DNA from: Euclidia mi
Lineage: Eukaryota; Arthropoda; Insecta; Lepidoptera; Erebidae
Assembly: GCA_944739405.2 (NCBI GenBank)
Contig: OX123186.2
Span: forward strand, 40,595,551 to 40,659,550
Reading direction: 5' to 3'
Length of the DNA: 64,000 bases
Within the stretch, counting starts at the first letter, position 1; each line of letters opens with the position of its first letter. Below are positions 33,035 to 44,960 of the stretch, one piece after another. Below the pieces are notes generated by a model, which saw only the letters and a program-made list of their open reading frames with translations, did no database searches and was not told where the DNA came from. Position numbers and translations under genes: made by a program.

Positions 33035-33083
33035 ACCCGGCCAAATTTATTGTATTTAGCCGTAATTAATTTTCTAGTAGTTC

Positions 33084-33374
33084 TTATACCGGGATGACAT
33101 AAGTCATGTACCGACTGAAATGCCTTTTTCCTAAATTCTGCTGGTGAATACGGCCTAGCAACATTAGTTGATAATTCACACATAACTTCATTTTTGCAGT
33201 GGGCAAAACAATTCCTTTGAATTGCATCAACCCATGTGACTGTGACAAAAGCTTAGTCAGCTCCTCGTCCCTCCGCTGCGCCACCGCTAATTCTGCGAAA
33301 TCGAGCGTCGTGGGACATGCGATAGTCTCTACCCGTGATAGAGCATCCGCTACAATATTATCGCTACCATTTAT
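33084..33374 (-). pseudogene. gypsy RNase H-integrase linker
   Basis: Reads GSDNIVADALSRVETIACPT and AVAQRRDEELTKLLSQ. The ADALSR motif marks the standard junction between RNase H and integrase in Ty3/gypsy pol. An in-frame stop lies at about 33375-33380. Confidence 0.8.
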
Positions 33375-34043
33375 TTATTGAATATTTGTAGTAAACTCGC
33401 TGATAATCATAAGCTGCCTAATGCGTCTAGGGGTCTCCTTGTCACTTGGTTTTTTCGTAAACGCATAAACTAATGGTTTATGATCCGTGTAAATAACAAA
33501 AGTTCTACCTTCAATCGTATACCGAAAATGCTCTACCGATAAGTAAATAGCTAAAAGCTCCCTATTGTATGTACTATAGTTAAGTTGTGCGCTACTGAGT
33601 TTTTTAGAAAAATAACCCAAAGGGTTCCAGTGCGAATCAGTCTTAATTTGCAGCACGCTACCGACACAGTCATTCGATGCGTCTGCCATTATAGCAAGTT
33701 CTGCATTTATAACCGGATAAGATAATACCGCCGCATTCTGTAGGGTAGTCTTACATTTCACGAATGCAGCATCCGCCTCAGGCGACCATTGTATGATAGA
33801 TTTATCTTTCTTTTTGACATTTTGTAAATATTTATTTAATATTGACTGATACTCAGCGGTCCTAGGTAAACTAGATCTATAAAAATTTACCATTCCCAAA
33901 AAGCGCCATAACTGATCCAAAATTTTGGGTTTTGGGAAATCGGTTATCGCTTTCACTTTATTTTCTAGCGGTTTAATACCCGAGGATGTAACCTCGTAAC
34001 CTAGAAATTCAAGTTTATCCTTACCAAAACTACATTTTGACAT
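33375..34043 (-). pseudogene. gypsy RT thumb and RNase H
   Basis: Reads MSKCSFGKDKLEFLGYEVTS and FPKPKILDQLWRFLGMVNFY. RNase H follows, with MADASNDCVGSVLQ (Asp), YNRELLAIYLSVEHFRY (Glu) and FVIYTDHKPLVYAF (Asp). The catalytic residues are kept over 222 codons. Upstream, about 34044-34115, there are two stops. Confidence 0.85.
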
Positions 34044-34115
34044 ATTTTTAGTTATACCAAACTGATTTAATCGCTCATTTCAAGAATTTATGCTGATTCA
34101 CTTGCGATAGGAATA

Positions 34116-34321
34116 TCTTAATATATAAAATCCTTGCGTTACTGACTGAATGACAGACACGCTACAGCCGAAACAATTGGGCGCAGGAAGCTGAAATTTG
34201 CCATGTATGTTCCTTAGGGACCATAGGGGTGCATTAAGAAGGGATTGCCCGAAATTCCCACGGGATCGGCCAAAACGGGTAAATTTAAAAAAATGCAGGC
34301 GTATTTGCTGGCGTCCTCTAG
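34116..34321 (+). mobile_element. 206-bp Helitron inside the gypsy RT active site
   Basis: Begins TCTTAATATATAAAATCC after a host A (34115) and ends GGCGTCCTCTAG before a host T (34322). Removing it restores the minus-strand codons of the RT catalytic motif, TGT TAT ATT GAT GAT ATT (CYIDDI). The second copy of this family lies at 56689-56894 with the same length. Confidence 0.85.
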
Positions 34322-34540
34322 TCATCAATATAACAGAAGTAAAACTAAACTCTAACTCGTTTGATGGACCTTCACTCTTACACTGCATATCTAAACCTTG
34401 TAACACAGAATTATTCATATATCTCTGAAAGGTCTGAGCGGCATTTCTTAAACCGAAAGTCATACGTGTGAACTCGTATAAACCGAAAGGTGTAGTTATA
34501 GCGGTTTTTTCTATATCTTCAGGTGCAATCAATATATATG
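34322..34540 (-). pseudogene. gypsy RT fingers-palm fragment
   Basis: Reads APEDIEKTAITTPFGLYEFT, RMTFGLRNAAQTFQRYMNN and, one frame over, FYFCYIDD up to the Helitron junction. The region 5' to KTAITTPFG is missing. Confidence 0.85.
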
Positions 34541-37500
34541 AGCATTTCTATGCAATGCTACGTTCCAGCGTATGTATGATGCTACATTCAACGGCGAGTG
34601 AGCAGCAAATTTAAAATATTTCAGTTACGTCAAATATGGTTAGTTTATAAAATTAGGTTACTCATAAAAATCGTCAAAGCGAAGTTTGAAGATTGGTACT
34701 TCTTCTTCTTTGTATGAGTGTGTGGCTTACTCGGGTATCGGAGTGTGTAAGCCGGCCGAAGATCTGCGACATTAGACAACAACTTAAAGAAACGTTGACT
34801 ATGACGTGCGATCCAAAGCATGGTAGAGCGCTTATATAAATTTCACAACAAATGGTCAGCCGTCCAAGTTGTGACCTTTGTAAACATGCCTTGACTTTTA
34901 TTACGAACAGTAAGTCAAGTTTTTGTATCTACAATACGAGTTCGATTCCTGAAAGAGGGTTTCATAAAAGCAACTCATTCAACAAGTAAATTCCCAAGTG
35001 TGGAAAATAATATTATGAGTCATCAAAACGTTAGAGAATAAACAACTCTAGTGAATGACAAAAAAATCAAATACCTCACACAACTGCAAGATCGAAACTG
35101 AAGTGATATATTATAACCAGAGGTCGCCCAGTGGTCGAAATTCGACCATAATTTATATAAATTTAAGTTTCTACATTATAAAGATTGTACTGTCAAAGAC
35201 TACAATCACAGACTTCGGCGCACAATAAAAATAGAGAAAACTTTTATGAAATTACTGCAACGGTTATTAAATACTCTTCTTGGTTATAAAACTCTAAAAC
35301 AGATGTTAACATTATGGACTTTTAGTTCATAAAAATGTCATTCTCTTGCCCTTGCGCAGTATGTCCAAAGGAGTAAATCTCTTTCATCCTTATCCCATCC
35401 TCACACAGTCGACTAAGGTTTTCGTTGGCCTGATCATTGTTTTCGTGCCTCTACTTTCATATTCACACAGTCTATCCATCTCTTCTGTGGAAACACTCTT
35501 GCTATTCGTCCCTCTCCTTTCGACTTTATTTAAGACTGCATAGTTGGTTGACACTGCGCAAGTATTGTGGTTTCCATATCCACACGAAACGGCACTTGTG
35601 CGATCCATGAATTGTTGTTTCGAGGGTGAGCCCCCGCGATACACGATTTATTCTAAGAACGAAAGTTGTCTTTAAAAGCAATAAAAAAAAAATTTCACTT
35701 GTTTACCTACCTCCATACAAATAATCTCTTTGCATAACATGTCCATACCAAGCCAACCGATATTTTCCTTCACTTTTAGTCTATGGGCACCACTTTCAGA
35801 CTACTTCATAAGACCCTTAAAGAAAACTGAAATCCCATGTTCTACCAATAAGTACGAACATTTTTTACTTCGGCACCATACCTGGGAAATTACTGGTTCA
35901 GGAGATATTGAGGATCAAAGTTAGTATGGAATTTTTCTAATTAGGTACAAAATCGATGCGTTTACGCTGCCAATATGTTCTTTAGATGCCCTATAACCCC
36001 ATGGATAAGAAGGTATTTCGAGCATTGCACGCGCGCGCTTTTAATTACGCTTTTAATTTCCCGTTTGTGGTAAAAAGGGATAACAATTTTTGCTTCACTT
36101 ATTTATGCTTAGATAAAAATTTAAATTTATCGACTATTCATAATACAGGTATGTATATAACAAAATAGAATAGGACAAACCTTGAACAAAAACGTATATA
36201 CATGTATTATTAACCTCTTTTCAGTTTGAAAGTCTGTGGATCCATAACCGTAAACTAAAAAGAAAATATTGTATACGTATACGATGTTATGCATGTGTGT
36301 GTGCGAAATCTATGGTAGAAGTGTATCGTTTATTTTCATTAAAATCATATATTTCTAATGCATATTAAATAAAAATATTAGCATTCTGCACACCTTTTAC
36401 ATGTAACCAACAAGTGTGCCAAATTGCATAATCCTTCGTTCGCGCATTTCTCGTAAAAAGGGATCACAAAATTTCGCTTCACGTTTTAAAGATAAACAAA
36501 ACAATGAGTAAGATGCAATAAGTAACAGTTGGCAGTTTACCAAGTTTACATAACCGTTGCGTCGTTGCGAACCACTTCAGGTCCAAAGCCATGCTCTAGT
36601 TTGTTGTCTTAAAGCATAAGACATTTCAAAGCGCTCTCTAGGAGAACACTGGAAGTTTAGACTTGCTATCATGCTGGAGATACTGCTTCTAGTTAGGTTG
36701 TGAGAAAGTCTAGTGTGCACCAGTACTTTGAAGGACGATATAATGACTATTCGAGATCTCAAGGATACCACACTATAGGATTTCGTAAAAGGCGATTGGC
36801 GAAATTTTGGCTTCTCTGTCGATAGCTAAGCACCAGAGTTTTGCAGAGTTGCTGTTTGGAGAAATGAGCTTTATGATTCAAAGAGTATGAAGGGCGTGTA
36901 TTTAAATAACAGAAAAATAGATTTAGTGCTTGCATAAACAACCTTCTGTTTGCGGGCATCTTGTTTTTTTCATAAGTCTTATACCTTGTTTTCTTATTTC
37001 TTTATCATACCGAGAAAATTGGAATAAAGAATACGGTCGAACTGGTCGAACCAACAAGGTTAATATATCTTATAGTAGGGATATTTTCGCATTGTTTTTT
37101 AAACAGCAACAATTTGGTGATTTGCAAACACCTGCTGTAGCCTTCAGAGACAATTTGAACAACATCCAGATACAAAAGGTCACACGTTTTACCTGTACTC
37201 GCTCGGAACGTAACAAAGTAAAAGTCAAAATCATTTATTCATCTAAGTCACAAGGTTACGCTTATGAACGTCAAATTTAAAAAGTTAATTACTTAATGAA
37301 TCTAACATTTCTATATGAGAAACAGAGATGTAGTTCTAAGATGTGATATACGTATATTACCCGCCACAAAGTGGCCATTACATTACTTTTTTCAACCGAA
37401 TTACAAGATCGATGAGCGTTATAGCACATGGATGGACATCTACTGGAGCTGGAAAAATTTCACAGATAGCTACCTAACTGTGAAAGAGCTATGGCAGATT

Positions 37501-37705
37501 TTTAGTTCAGTGCACTAAAAGCATCTTAAAAACTCATTACAACCAAAATTCATGAAATATTTTAATACGATTTTATATATTTTAGTCTAATTTAGATAAG
37601 GCTAGGTAAAAAAGTATAAAATTAAAAATAGCTATTATGTTAATTGATTGAATGTTTTTTATAGATTAAGAGATTTAAATAGTTAATTAATATTAATAAT
37701 ACTAT
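34541..37705. other. 3.2 kb with no recognised gene
   Basis: Many short open frames, none with a domain. Two related 50-bp patches ('gtaaaaagggataacaattt' near 36070 and 'gtaaaaagggatcacaaaat' near 36453, each followed by ttcgcttcac-like sequence) hint at an old repeat. Near 35430-35480 a short direct echo ('cgtgcctctactttcatattcacacag') suggests another dispersed repeat. Confidence 0.35.
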
Positions 37706-38714
37706 TTTTTAGGGTTCCGTACCTCAAAAGGAAAAAACGGAACCCTTATAGGATCACTTTGTTGTCCGTCCGTCTGTCAAGACCCTTTTTCTCAGGAATG
37801 CGTGGAGATATCAAACTGAAATTTATACTAAATACTCGAATCCATGGTTCCATGGAGCTGTAAGAAAATCAAACTTCTAATCCAACGCAATCAAAAGATA
37901 CAGCCGTTTATGCTACAATTTGCGGCATATTTTCAAACTCGCATTGGAATCAAAACCTACAGGGTACTTCCCATAAACTCAGAATCTTGAAATTTGGTAT
38001 GAAGCAACGTCTTATATCACATATAAAGGAAAAATTGCGAAAACCGTATTTTTTCACTTACAGAATTTAAAAAAATATTTTTAATAAATTTAAAGTTACT
38101 ACCCCTTTCTCTTGAATGAGTGTATGTGTTAAATTGAAATTCATATCAAATACTCAAGTCTATAACACCGTTAGGCTGCAACAAAATCAAAGTTCTATGT
38201 CAACGCAATCAAAAGAAAGAGCAAAATAAGCATATTTTCAAACTCGCGACTACTCGCAAAGGAATCAAAACTTACAGGGTACTTTCTGTGAACTCAAAAT
38301 CTTGAAATTGCGTACGAAGCAACGTCTTATATCACTTATAAAGGAAAAATTGCGAAAACCGTATTTTTTCGGTTACAGCATTTAAAAAAATATTTTAAAT
38401 AAATTTAAAATTAATATCTACCGCTTTCTCTTGAACGGGTGTATGTGTTAAATTGAAATTCATATCAAATACTCAAGTCTATAACACCGTTAGGCTGCAA
38501 CAAAATCAAAGTTCTATGTCAACGCAATCAAAAGAAAGAGCAATATAAGCATATTTTCAAACTCGCGACTACTAGCAAAGGAATCAAAACTTACAGGGTA
38601 CTTTCTGTGAACTCAAAATCTTGAAATTGCGTACGAAGCAACGTCTTTTATCACTTATAAAGGAAAAATTGCGAAAACCGTATTTTTCCAGTTACAGCAT
38701 TTAAAAAAATATTT

Positions 38715-38953
38715 TGACGTGACAACGTCTTATAAATTGGTTTGCCGGGTGACACTTCAAGAAACTGCGTTACGCTCCGCTCACGTTATGCGCTCACAAT
38801 GAGAGCGAGTGAGAGGCACGCGTCCCGCCTAAGAGCGAGAGAGACAGACATAAAAAGTGAAAGGCACGCGTCTTTCATCCTTCTTCCTACTATACGAATG
38901 AATATTCACATTAAAATTATTTTACCACTCAAAGTCGTTGTCACGTAAAACTT
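38715..38953. mobile_element. MITE, ~239 bp, inside X copy 3
   Basis: Ends GACGTGACAACG (38717) and its complement CGTTGTCACGT (to about 38948) interrupt an X monomer. The interior is GC-richer and purine-rich with repeated 'gcacgcgt' and 'gagcgagag' phrases. Confidence 0.65.
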
Positions 38954-39261
38954 TCGCCCGTATACCGACTTTACAGGCAACCAATTTTTTTTAATAAATT
39001 TTAAGTTACTACTCCTTTCTCTTGAACGCGTGGAGGTATTAAATTGAAATTCATATCAAATACTCAGGTATATAACACCGTTAGGCTGTAACAAAATCAA
39101 ACTTCTATGTTAACGCAATAAAAAAAAAGAGCAATATAAGCATATTTTCAAACTCACGACTACTCGCAAGGGAATCAAAACCTACAGGGTACTTCCCGTG
39201 AACTCAAAATCTTGAAATTTGGTACGAAGCAACGTCTTATAGCCCAGATAAAGGATGCGGA

Positions 39262-39345
39262 AGGCTGAGGATCGTGTACTGTGGTGCGTGTTGGGAGGCC
39301 TATGTCCAGCAGTGGACTGCGATAGGCTGATTGAGATTTCAAATA
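39262..39345 (+). mobile_element. RTE tail fragment inside X copy 3
   Basis: 'aggcctatgtccagcagtgg' followed by 'actgcgataggctgattgag', the counterpart of 25255-25325. Confidence 0.7.
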
Positions 39346-40099
39346 ATTATTCTGGTTAACGACCAGCCAGCTTGTTATGTAGACGTCACTATGACATACG
39401 CGCTCTTTCATAACCGTAGTGTGGACAGGGAGCAGTAGATTGAGTGTGGACATGCTGTGGACAGTTTGACGTACTATCACAATATAATTATGGCTATAGT
39501 TGCATTAATTGTCAACGAAAATACTATTTTACATAGTAAAATACCTATGCCTCCCGATTGAAGTTGTTTATTTTATATAGTGCAAATAGTCACCTAGTAA
39601 TAGTTTTATTTTCATAGCAAAAAATACTATAATTATTAAAAATACTTTATTATTTAGTATTTTTGTAATAGTGCAGATTTCTAATAGTCACTAAAACTTT
39701 GTAAATCAATAACTTTGATAAAAAATCTTACCATCATTCATCAGCTGACTTTTGCAAGGCTGGTATAGGTATTTAAGTTATATTAAATATTAAATAAGCG
39801 ATATATGTTAATATAAAATAAAGGATGACTGATTACAAACGACAAAGACACTTTTTCTTTAATTTATGCTCCTTCAGTTTTCCATACTGTAATATTATGG
39901 ATTTCATTTTGCAATAAAAATACCATAACTATGTATGACTGGTGAACTTTTACTTATATACCTACGGTTTGTACGGAACCCTCGGTGCGTGAGTCCGACT
40001 CGCACTTGACCGGTTTTTTGCTTGTTACGTTTATTTCTATGCGGATTTTAAATAAAGTACAGTATTAATAACTTCTTTCCACATTTAAAGTAAAACTGG

Positions 40100-41430
40100 G
40101 CGCTGCACAGTGTTATTATTGCCTCGAAAAACGGACATCACCTTTTTATTAACTTATCTGATAGAACAGGTTATTTCAAAAGTAAGAGTAAAATACCCGT
40201 GTGACCATTTTGTCCCAATCTAGAGATATAATTTTTTCAATTTTTTTCTATAGTTTCCATAAATACCATAGAAATTGCAATAACTTTAGATCCAAACCCT
40301 TTTTGTGATGTCTTTGATTGCAATTACTTGATGCTTTACATAAGGTAAATTATCAAGCAAATGCTCAATTTTTATCGTTAACCGGTGGTGAGTAACATTG
40401 AATTTCACATATTTTCGATTTTATTTTTTTATGGGCTTATTTCATGGTATTTGGATTCAATATCGAGACAATGTGTTGCTTTGGCACTAAGAAGTACTGA
40501 TTTAAAATATCATATGCAAATCTTAAGTTGTCTAGAATATACAGGTCTCTGAAATTTAGGCACTAGGGTTGGCACAACTCGCATATTTTCATGTCGTTTT
40601 TTTTTTAATAATTACGTAATAATAGGACCTTCTACCGATACCAAAATGGACCACCCTCGTTAGGCTTAACCTTTCGTATGCTTAAGAGCAGATCTGCACG
40701 AGACACAATAGATTTTAGTTATGTCTGGTAATCCAGCATACGAGGGATTAAGGCATAACCATGTACCTATACATATTGCCTGGAGGAACGGGGGTGAGGC
40801 ACCATTGCACCGCAAAAGACCCATGGCGCCACTTGGCCTCAACAGGACTTGACCCGACCTGTTGAGGGATGTCTGTCCGAGCTCCGACCGGCTGACTATA
40901 ATTATGCTATTGTAAAATAAAATCCAACATAAAATTTTAGTGAAGTGATGACCCTAAAATCAGAATTATCAAAATAAAATTTAGAAGTTAATAACTCCTA
41001 AGCAGCGTGAGATTTGGATTTGGTTTTTTTTCTCGTGATTGGTTGGGGTCTATATATAGTGCACTATAAATATGGAATCCAACTCAGCAAAACTACAACC
41101 ATGAAAAGTCTAAATCTAAAAACACAAAAATAGCATATTTCTTCACATCTGTACCAGTTAGTGCTCGTATGTATTTTTGTTTAAATACCTTAAATATTGT
41201 TCTATTACACATAATAAAGAAAAGGGTAGAATAATGCGTATTTTTTTTGTTATTAATTAATTTAGAAAAGCTAAAAAAATTACAAAACTTTTTTTTACTC
41301 GTGTTTGGTGTAAAATTGTCACACGGGTATTTTACTCTTACTTTTGAAGTAACCTGTTCTATCGGATAAGTTAATAAAAACGGGATGTCCGTTTTTGGAG
41401 GGAATAATAACACTGTGCGCTGGCAGCTGG
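40100..41430. mobile_element. unnamed 1.33-kb element with ~115-bp inverted ends
   Basis: About 40100-40215 ('cacagtgttattattgcctc...aagtaagagtaaaatacccgtgtgac') is the inverse of about 41322-41425 with few mismatches. Between them there is no recognised transposase. A smaller inverted pair lies inside ('cttaacctttcgtatgctta' at 40668 and 'agcatacgagggattaagg' at 40735). The 127-codon minus-strand frame at 41093 covers one arm and has no recognisable domain. Confidence 0.65.
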
Positions 41431-41445
41431 CTAAAAGATGGCCAT

Positions 41446-42540
41446 TCAGAGCTATAAAAAAAATACAACATGACATTTGACATTTCGATTTTTTTCACAT
41501 GATTCACAATTCACATCATCTCGCTGTCGCCCGCGCTTGTTTGCTTGTGTTCTGAGTGGTTTCGCTGCCTTTCCCCTGTTTTCAGTATTCTTTTTGACCC
41601 GGATTGCCCAAGGACTCTGTTTTCGCTTCTTGTTATATGACTCAAACTGTTTATGGACCCTGATATTGCCTCTTTGTGACTTGTGCGTGCTTAAGGATTC
41701 CGATACTGCCCTGTTTCTTGGATATTGTTTTGTACCCGATTTCTACAGCCAAAATGAGAGTTCGTGGTCGTGGCCACGGCAGTTGAAGTCCGTAGGGAAC
41801 ATAATATAGAAACAACTGATTATAATCTCAGAGGCAGTGATGACGCTATTTGAATAAGAGGTAGAATAAAATCAAGACACATAAGTCGGAAACAATATTA
41901 TGTTTATGTTTTGATTGAAAATATATACCTGGACGAATAGGAATCACTGAATATTGCTGTAGTTGCCTCGTTGGTCGGCGTACGCTAGGATGTTGCGCTC
42001 ATGTAATGATCATCGTTTGGTATTTGGTAAGGGCTAGACATCAACAAAATATCTTTGCACCAGCTGCCTTTTTCTATGATGTGCTAGTTGTAGAGGATGA
42101 TAAATAATAAAATATTGTAAAATGAAATCTTGTGTTTTTACTATTCACCAAACCTTTTTCATACATTAGGGAACCTGAAACATATTTTAATCCTTGGTAA
42201 TCCTATGAAAGAAACGCGTTAAGAAACCGTCGTCGGCTCACTATTTTACACGACTGCCCAAAAAAGTAGTGTAAGTATTGTTTTTTTTTTTTATAATTAT
42301 AAATCATATTTCATTTATTCATGCACCATGAAATAAAAATATACATACGGTTATCCGCAATAGGCTTCGTCAAAATGTCACAGAGAATTGCAATATGATA
42401 TGTATGTGGGTTTCTTTATTCCGCCATAACTTCTAAATGGCTGAACCAATTTGGGTGAGAGGTGAGTTGTTGGAATCCTCACGTGACATAGGCTATATAT
42501 TTTTTGGGAAATCAGTCGTGTTTTATTTTTCTTTGAAAAA
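41446..42540. other. unrecognised, with a Helitron-like scrap
   Basis: The open frame at 41477-41809 has no domain. Around 42405-42500 'tttctttattccgccataac' and 'ttctaaatggctgaaccaat' resemble interiors of lepidopteran Helitrons as I remember them. (T)12 at 42282. Confidence 0.35.
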
Positions 42541-42663
42541 ACGTGACCGTGTGGTTGACGGCATAGAATACAAGTGTCACCACCCCCTATCTTCCCGTGG
42601 GTGTCGTAAGAGGCGACTAAGGGATAACACGATGCAAATACCATCTTTGCATAGAGACGGAAA
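42541..42663 (+). repeat. SINE fragment related to 20617 and 26537
   Basis: 'gtgtcaccaccccctatctt', then 'cccgtgggtgtcgtaagagg' and 'cgactaagggataaca'. This is the body of the RTE-tailed SINE in plus orientation, joined directly to the next SINE. Confidence 0.6.
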
Positions 42664-42958
42664 ACTCGACATCAAACCCTATACGACTGCCTCGTTGGTC
42701 TCGCGGCATAAATGAGCGCGTGGGATCGGGAGGTCCCGGGTTCGATTCCTGGGTCGGGCAGTGTTATTGGGTTTTTCTGTCACGAAATTCTCAGTAGCAG
42801 CACGGAGCCTGGAAATGTGCCCGGTACCGCAATAGGCTCGCCCCTTTTTACGTGGGACTAAAGTATATCTGGCGAAAAGTGGGTGTAGAAATACACCTCT
42901 GCCTACCCCTTCGGGGATAAAAGGCGTGACGATATGTATGTATGTATGTATGTGTATG
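42664..42958 (+). mobile_element. tRNA-derived SINE
   Basis: The head has an A-box-like 'tggtctcgcggcata' and a B box GGTTCGATTCC at about 42739. The body includes 'agcagcacggagcctggaa' and 'cccggtaccgcaataggctc', and a near-conserved 'ctacccctTCGGGGATaaaagg'. The 3' tail is (GTAT)n at 42935-42958. Pol III internal promoters make this a SINE rather than a tRNA gene. Confidence 0.8.
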
Positions 42959-44755
42959 TGAAAAAACGTTCAGTATGTAAATAAATAGTCAATATTGATA
43001 GCATATGTTTAAAGCTGCATAAGAACCTCTGATTTTAACGACTGATATCTACATATATATGTCATGATAACAGACTGGTCTCTCTATGCACAGAGGAGCT
43101 TAAGACAAATCCAAGTGGTGCCCACCTGGGGTTGCTTAACTTGCGTAATCGTTAATAATGTTTACTAGTGGGCATAAATAGTATTATGCTATCGAGCTCC
43201 TTCAGTTTTATATACCAATAAATTATTATTGATGCAGCAATATACTAAATAGATGGTTATTAATGACATAACCTATAAAACTTCTAAGTATAATAACTCA
43301 AAAACCTGGCCTCCTACAGTTACGATTTTTTTACCTTTAGAATCAGCAATATATATTCTATCAAACAAGGTATATTTCATTAATAGATGCTAAATTTGGT
43401 CACTAACTAAAATGATGTATGGGAAGCTGCCATATCTCTTTTTCACTTCAGTTCAGATAAAATTTTTCAAATAAAAAAGTTAAAAAAATCAATTGAACTT
43501 CCTCCATCTACTCTATCAATATCAAGTCGTCTTTGCGACAAGTCAAAGATGAAATGAAATTATGCTTGATAATAATACCACACATTGTATAAAAAAATTG
43601 TAAGTCGCACTTCGCATAATAACTATAGAAAGTGAATTGATCGCTTCAATCTTAATTGAATCTCGATTAGTGATCTGATTGTAAAATGATTACAATGTTA
43701 AACGCAAGCTCCTAATCTTACATGTATCCCGGCACTTACGTTTGATAGCTATACTTAGATGCAATAATAATGTGTGTACCTATACGGTAAAGCGTGCTCA
43801 GTCTTAATTAGGAGCTTCAGATTTATTGTTTGTTTGTATCGGTGTATGACTGTGATGATTTGACAATATTTGCAGCAAAGTTGACATATTTGTACGATTG
43901 TTGAGGATAATTTGAATTAATACTGTAGTAGTGGTATGTAACGCGATAGTTATAATACTATACGTGTTGGTGTAATGTCATACTCCAACGTCAAACAGCG
44001 TAGACCACACAAAGTGATGTCTGATTCGAGGAGCCATCCCGTAAAAGCTTAGTTCGTAGTTGCATAAAATACAACTAAATCATTTGGGTAATGCATTTTT
44101 CAAAGACGTTGTAGTATTTTTTTTTACTGATCAAGAGCTACAGAACTTGAAAAACAGGCATCAGAAAACCTCTTAATTAAACCAAAGTAGAAAGTGCATA
44201 AGCACGAATTAGGAAGGTAAAGCCAAGGTGGCTTATAATAGCTGTTTCAGAGAAAATACAATTTAATTACAACAATTCTTTTGTAGACTTGAGTTTACTG
44301 AAATTTTATAGCGAAGGCTATATCAGTACCCTTGCAACGAAAAATATTACTTTATAGATACAATCTAAGGATTTAAAAGACCTTGTTCACAAGATAACCA
44401 CTAACGGCAAAAACATCGAACTTTTCCAATATCAAACTGTATTACTGAAGTAATAACGATTTGTGCTACTTTCTGTGGGCTTATTATAGTTAAATTAAGG
44501 TCAAAAGAAAACTTGAAAATGTTCGGCGTTGTTTAACAACACCATTCAATATTATATTCGCAATGTACTAAAACTTTCTTGGTAGCTATTGTTGTCGTAA
44601 CAAGGTTTTATTAGTAAAAACAGCGGCATGAGTCGCTGTATGAATATTTGTATAATTATGTAACAATGCTTAAACAAAATTATGTAACTAAGAACAACAT
44701 AGTAGTTATCCAATAAATCAAAGATTATTTCAACACTGCAGTTAATTAGCATTAC
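42959..44755. other. 1.8 kb unrecognised
   Basis: AT-rich with no coding signature; stops are frequent in all frames. Confidence 0.35.
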
Positions 44756-44960
44756 CAAAAAGGCACTGATGCCCGGTGAGTGAGTGTACCAGTGGACCCA
44801 TCCCCTATTCCATCTCCCTACTCCCACTTATTGTATTATTCCTTTTCCCAATGAGTGGCAACGCACCTGTAACTCTTCTCGTATTTGTTGTGGCCATGGG
44901 AGGTTGTAATCGCTTACCATCAGGCGACCCATGTTCTCGTTTGCCGTTCTTTACATAAAA
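44756..44960 (+). repeat. lepidopteran-type interspersed repeat
   Basis: 'gagtggcaacgcacctgtaa', then 'ggccatgggaggttgtaatc' and 'gcttaccatcaggcgaccc', ending ttacataaaaaa. I know this from memory as a very common dispersed repeat in moths and butterflies. It explains the small open frame at 44776. Confidence 0.55.

Larger units (their letters stand above)
30825..34540 (-). mobile_element. Ty3/gypsy retrotransposon, degraded, 5' part missing
   Basis: Read on the minus strand the order is RT, RNase H, integrase, a small membrane-protein ORF, polypurine tract and LTR, which is the Ty3/gypsy arrangement. Gag, protease and the 5' LTR are absent; similarity begins near 34540 at the RT segment APEDIEKTAITTPFG. 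It has frameshifts and one Helitron insertion (34116-34321). Confidence 0.82.
37706..40018 (-). mobile_element. repeat X copy 3, inverted relative to copies 1 and 2
   Basis: On the plus strand it begins 'agggttccgtacctcaaaag' and ends 'gtccgactcgcacttgaccgg'. It carries two more tandem monomers than copy 2 (about 38040-38715), a MITE (38715-38953) and the RTE tail at 39262. It lacks the solo LTR of copy 2, so it gives the empty site. Confidence 0.75.

Noticed and set aside
37319..37518. 67-codon frame with Trp- and Tyr-rich content
   Set aside because: No domain, no splice context, and no neighbour exon; chance open frame.
41477..41809. 110-codon frame near a promoter-like patch
   Set aside because: Hydrophobic and Cys-rich composition looks like a chance reading of T-rich DNA, with no recognisable family.
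42664..42740. Possible tRNA gene at the SINE head
   Set aside because: A and B boxes are present but the sequence runs on into a SINE body and a (GTAT)n tail.
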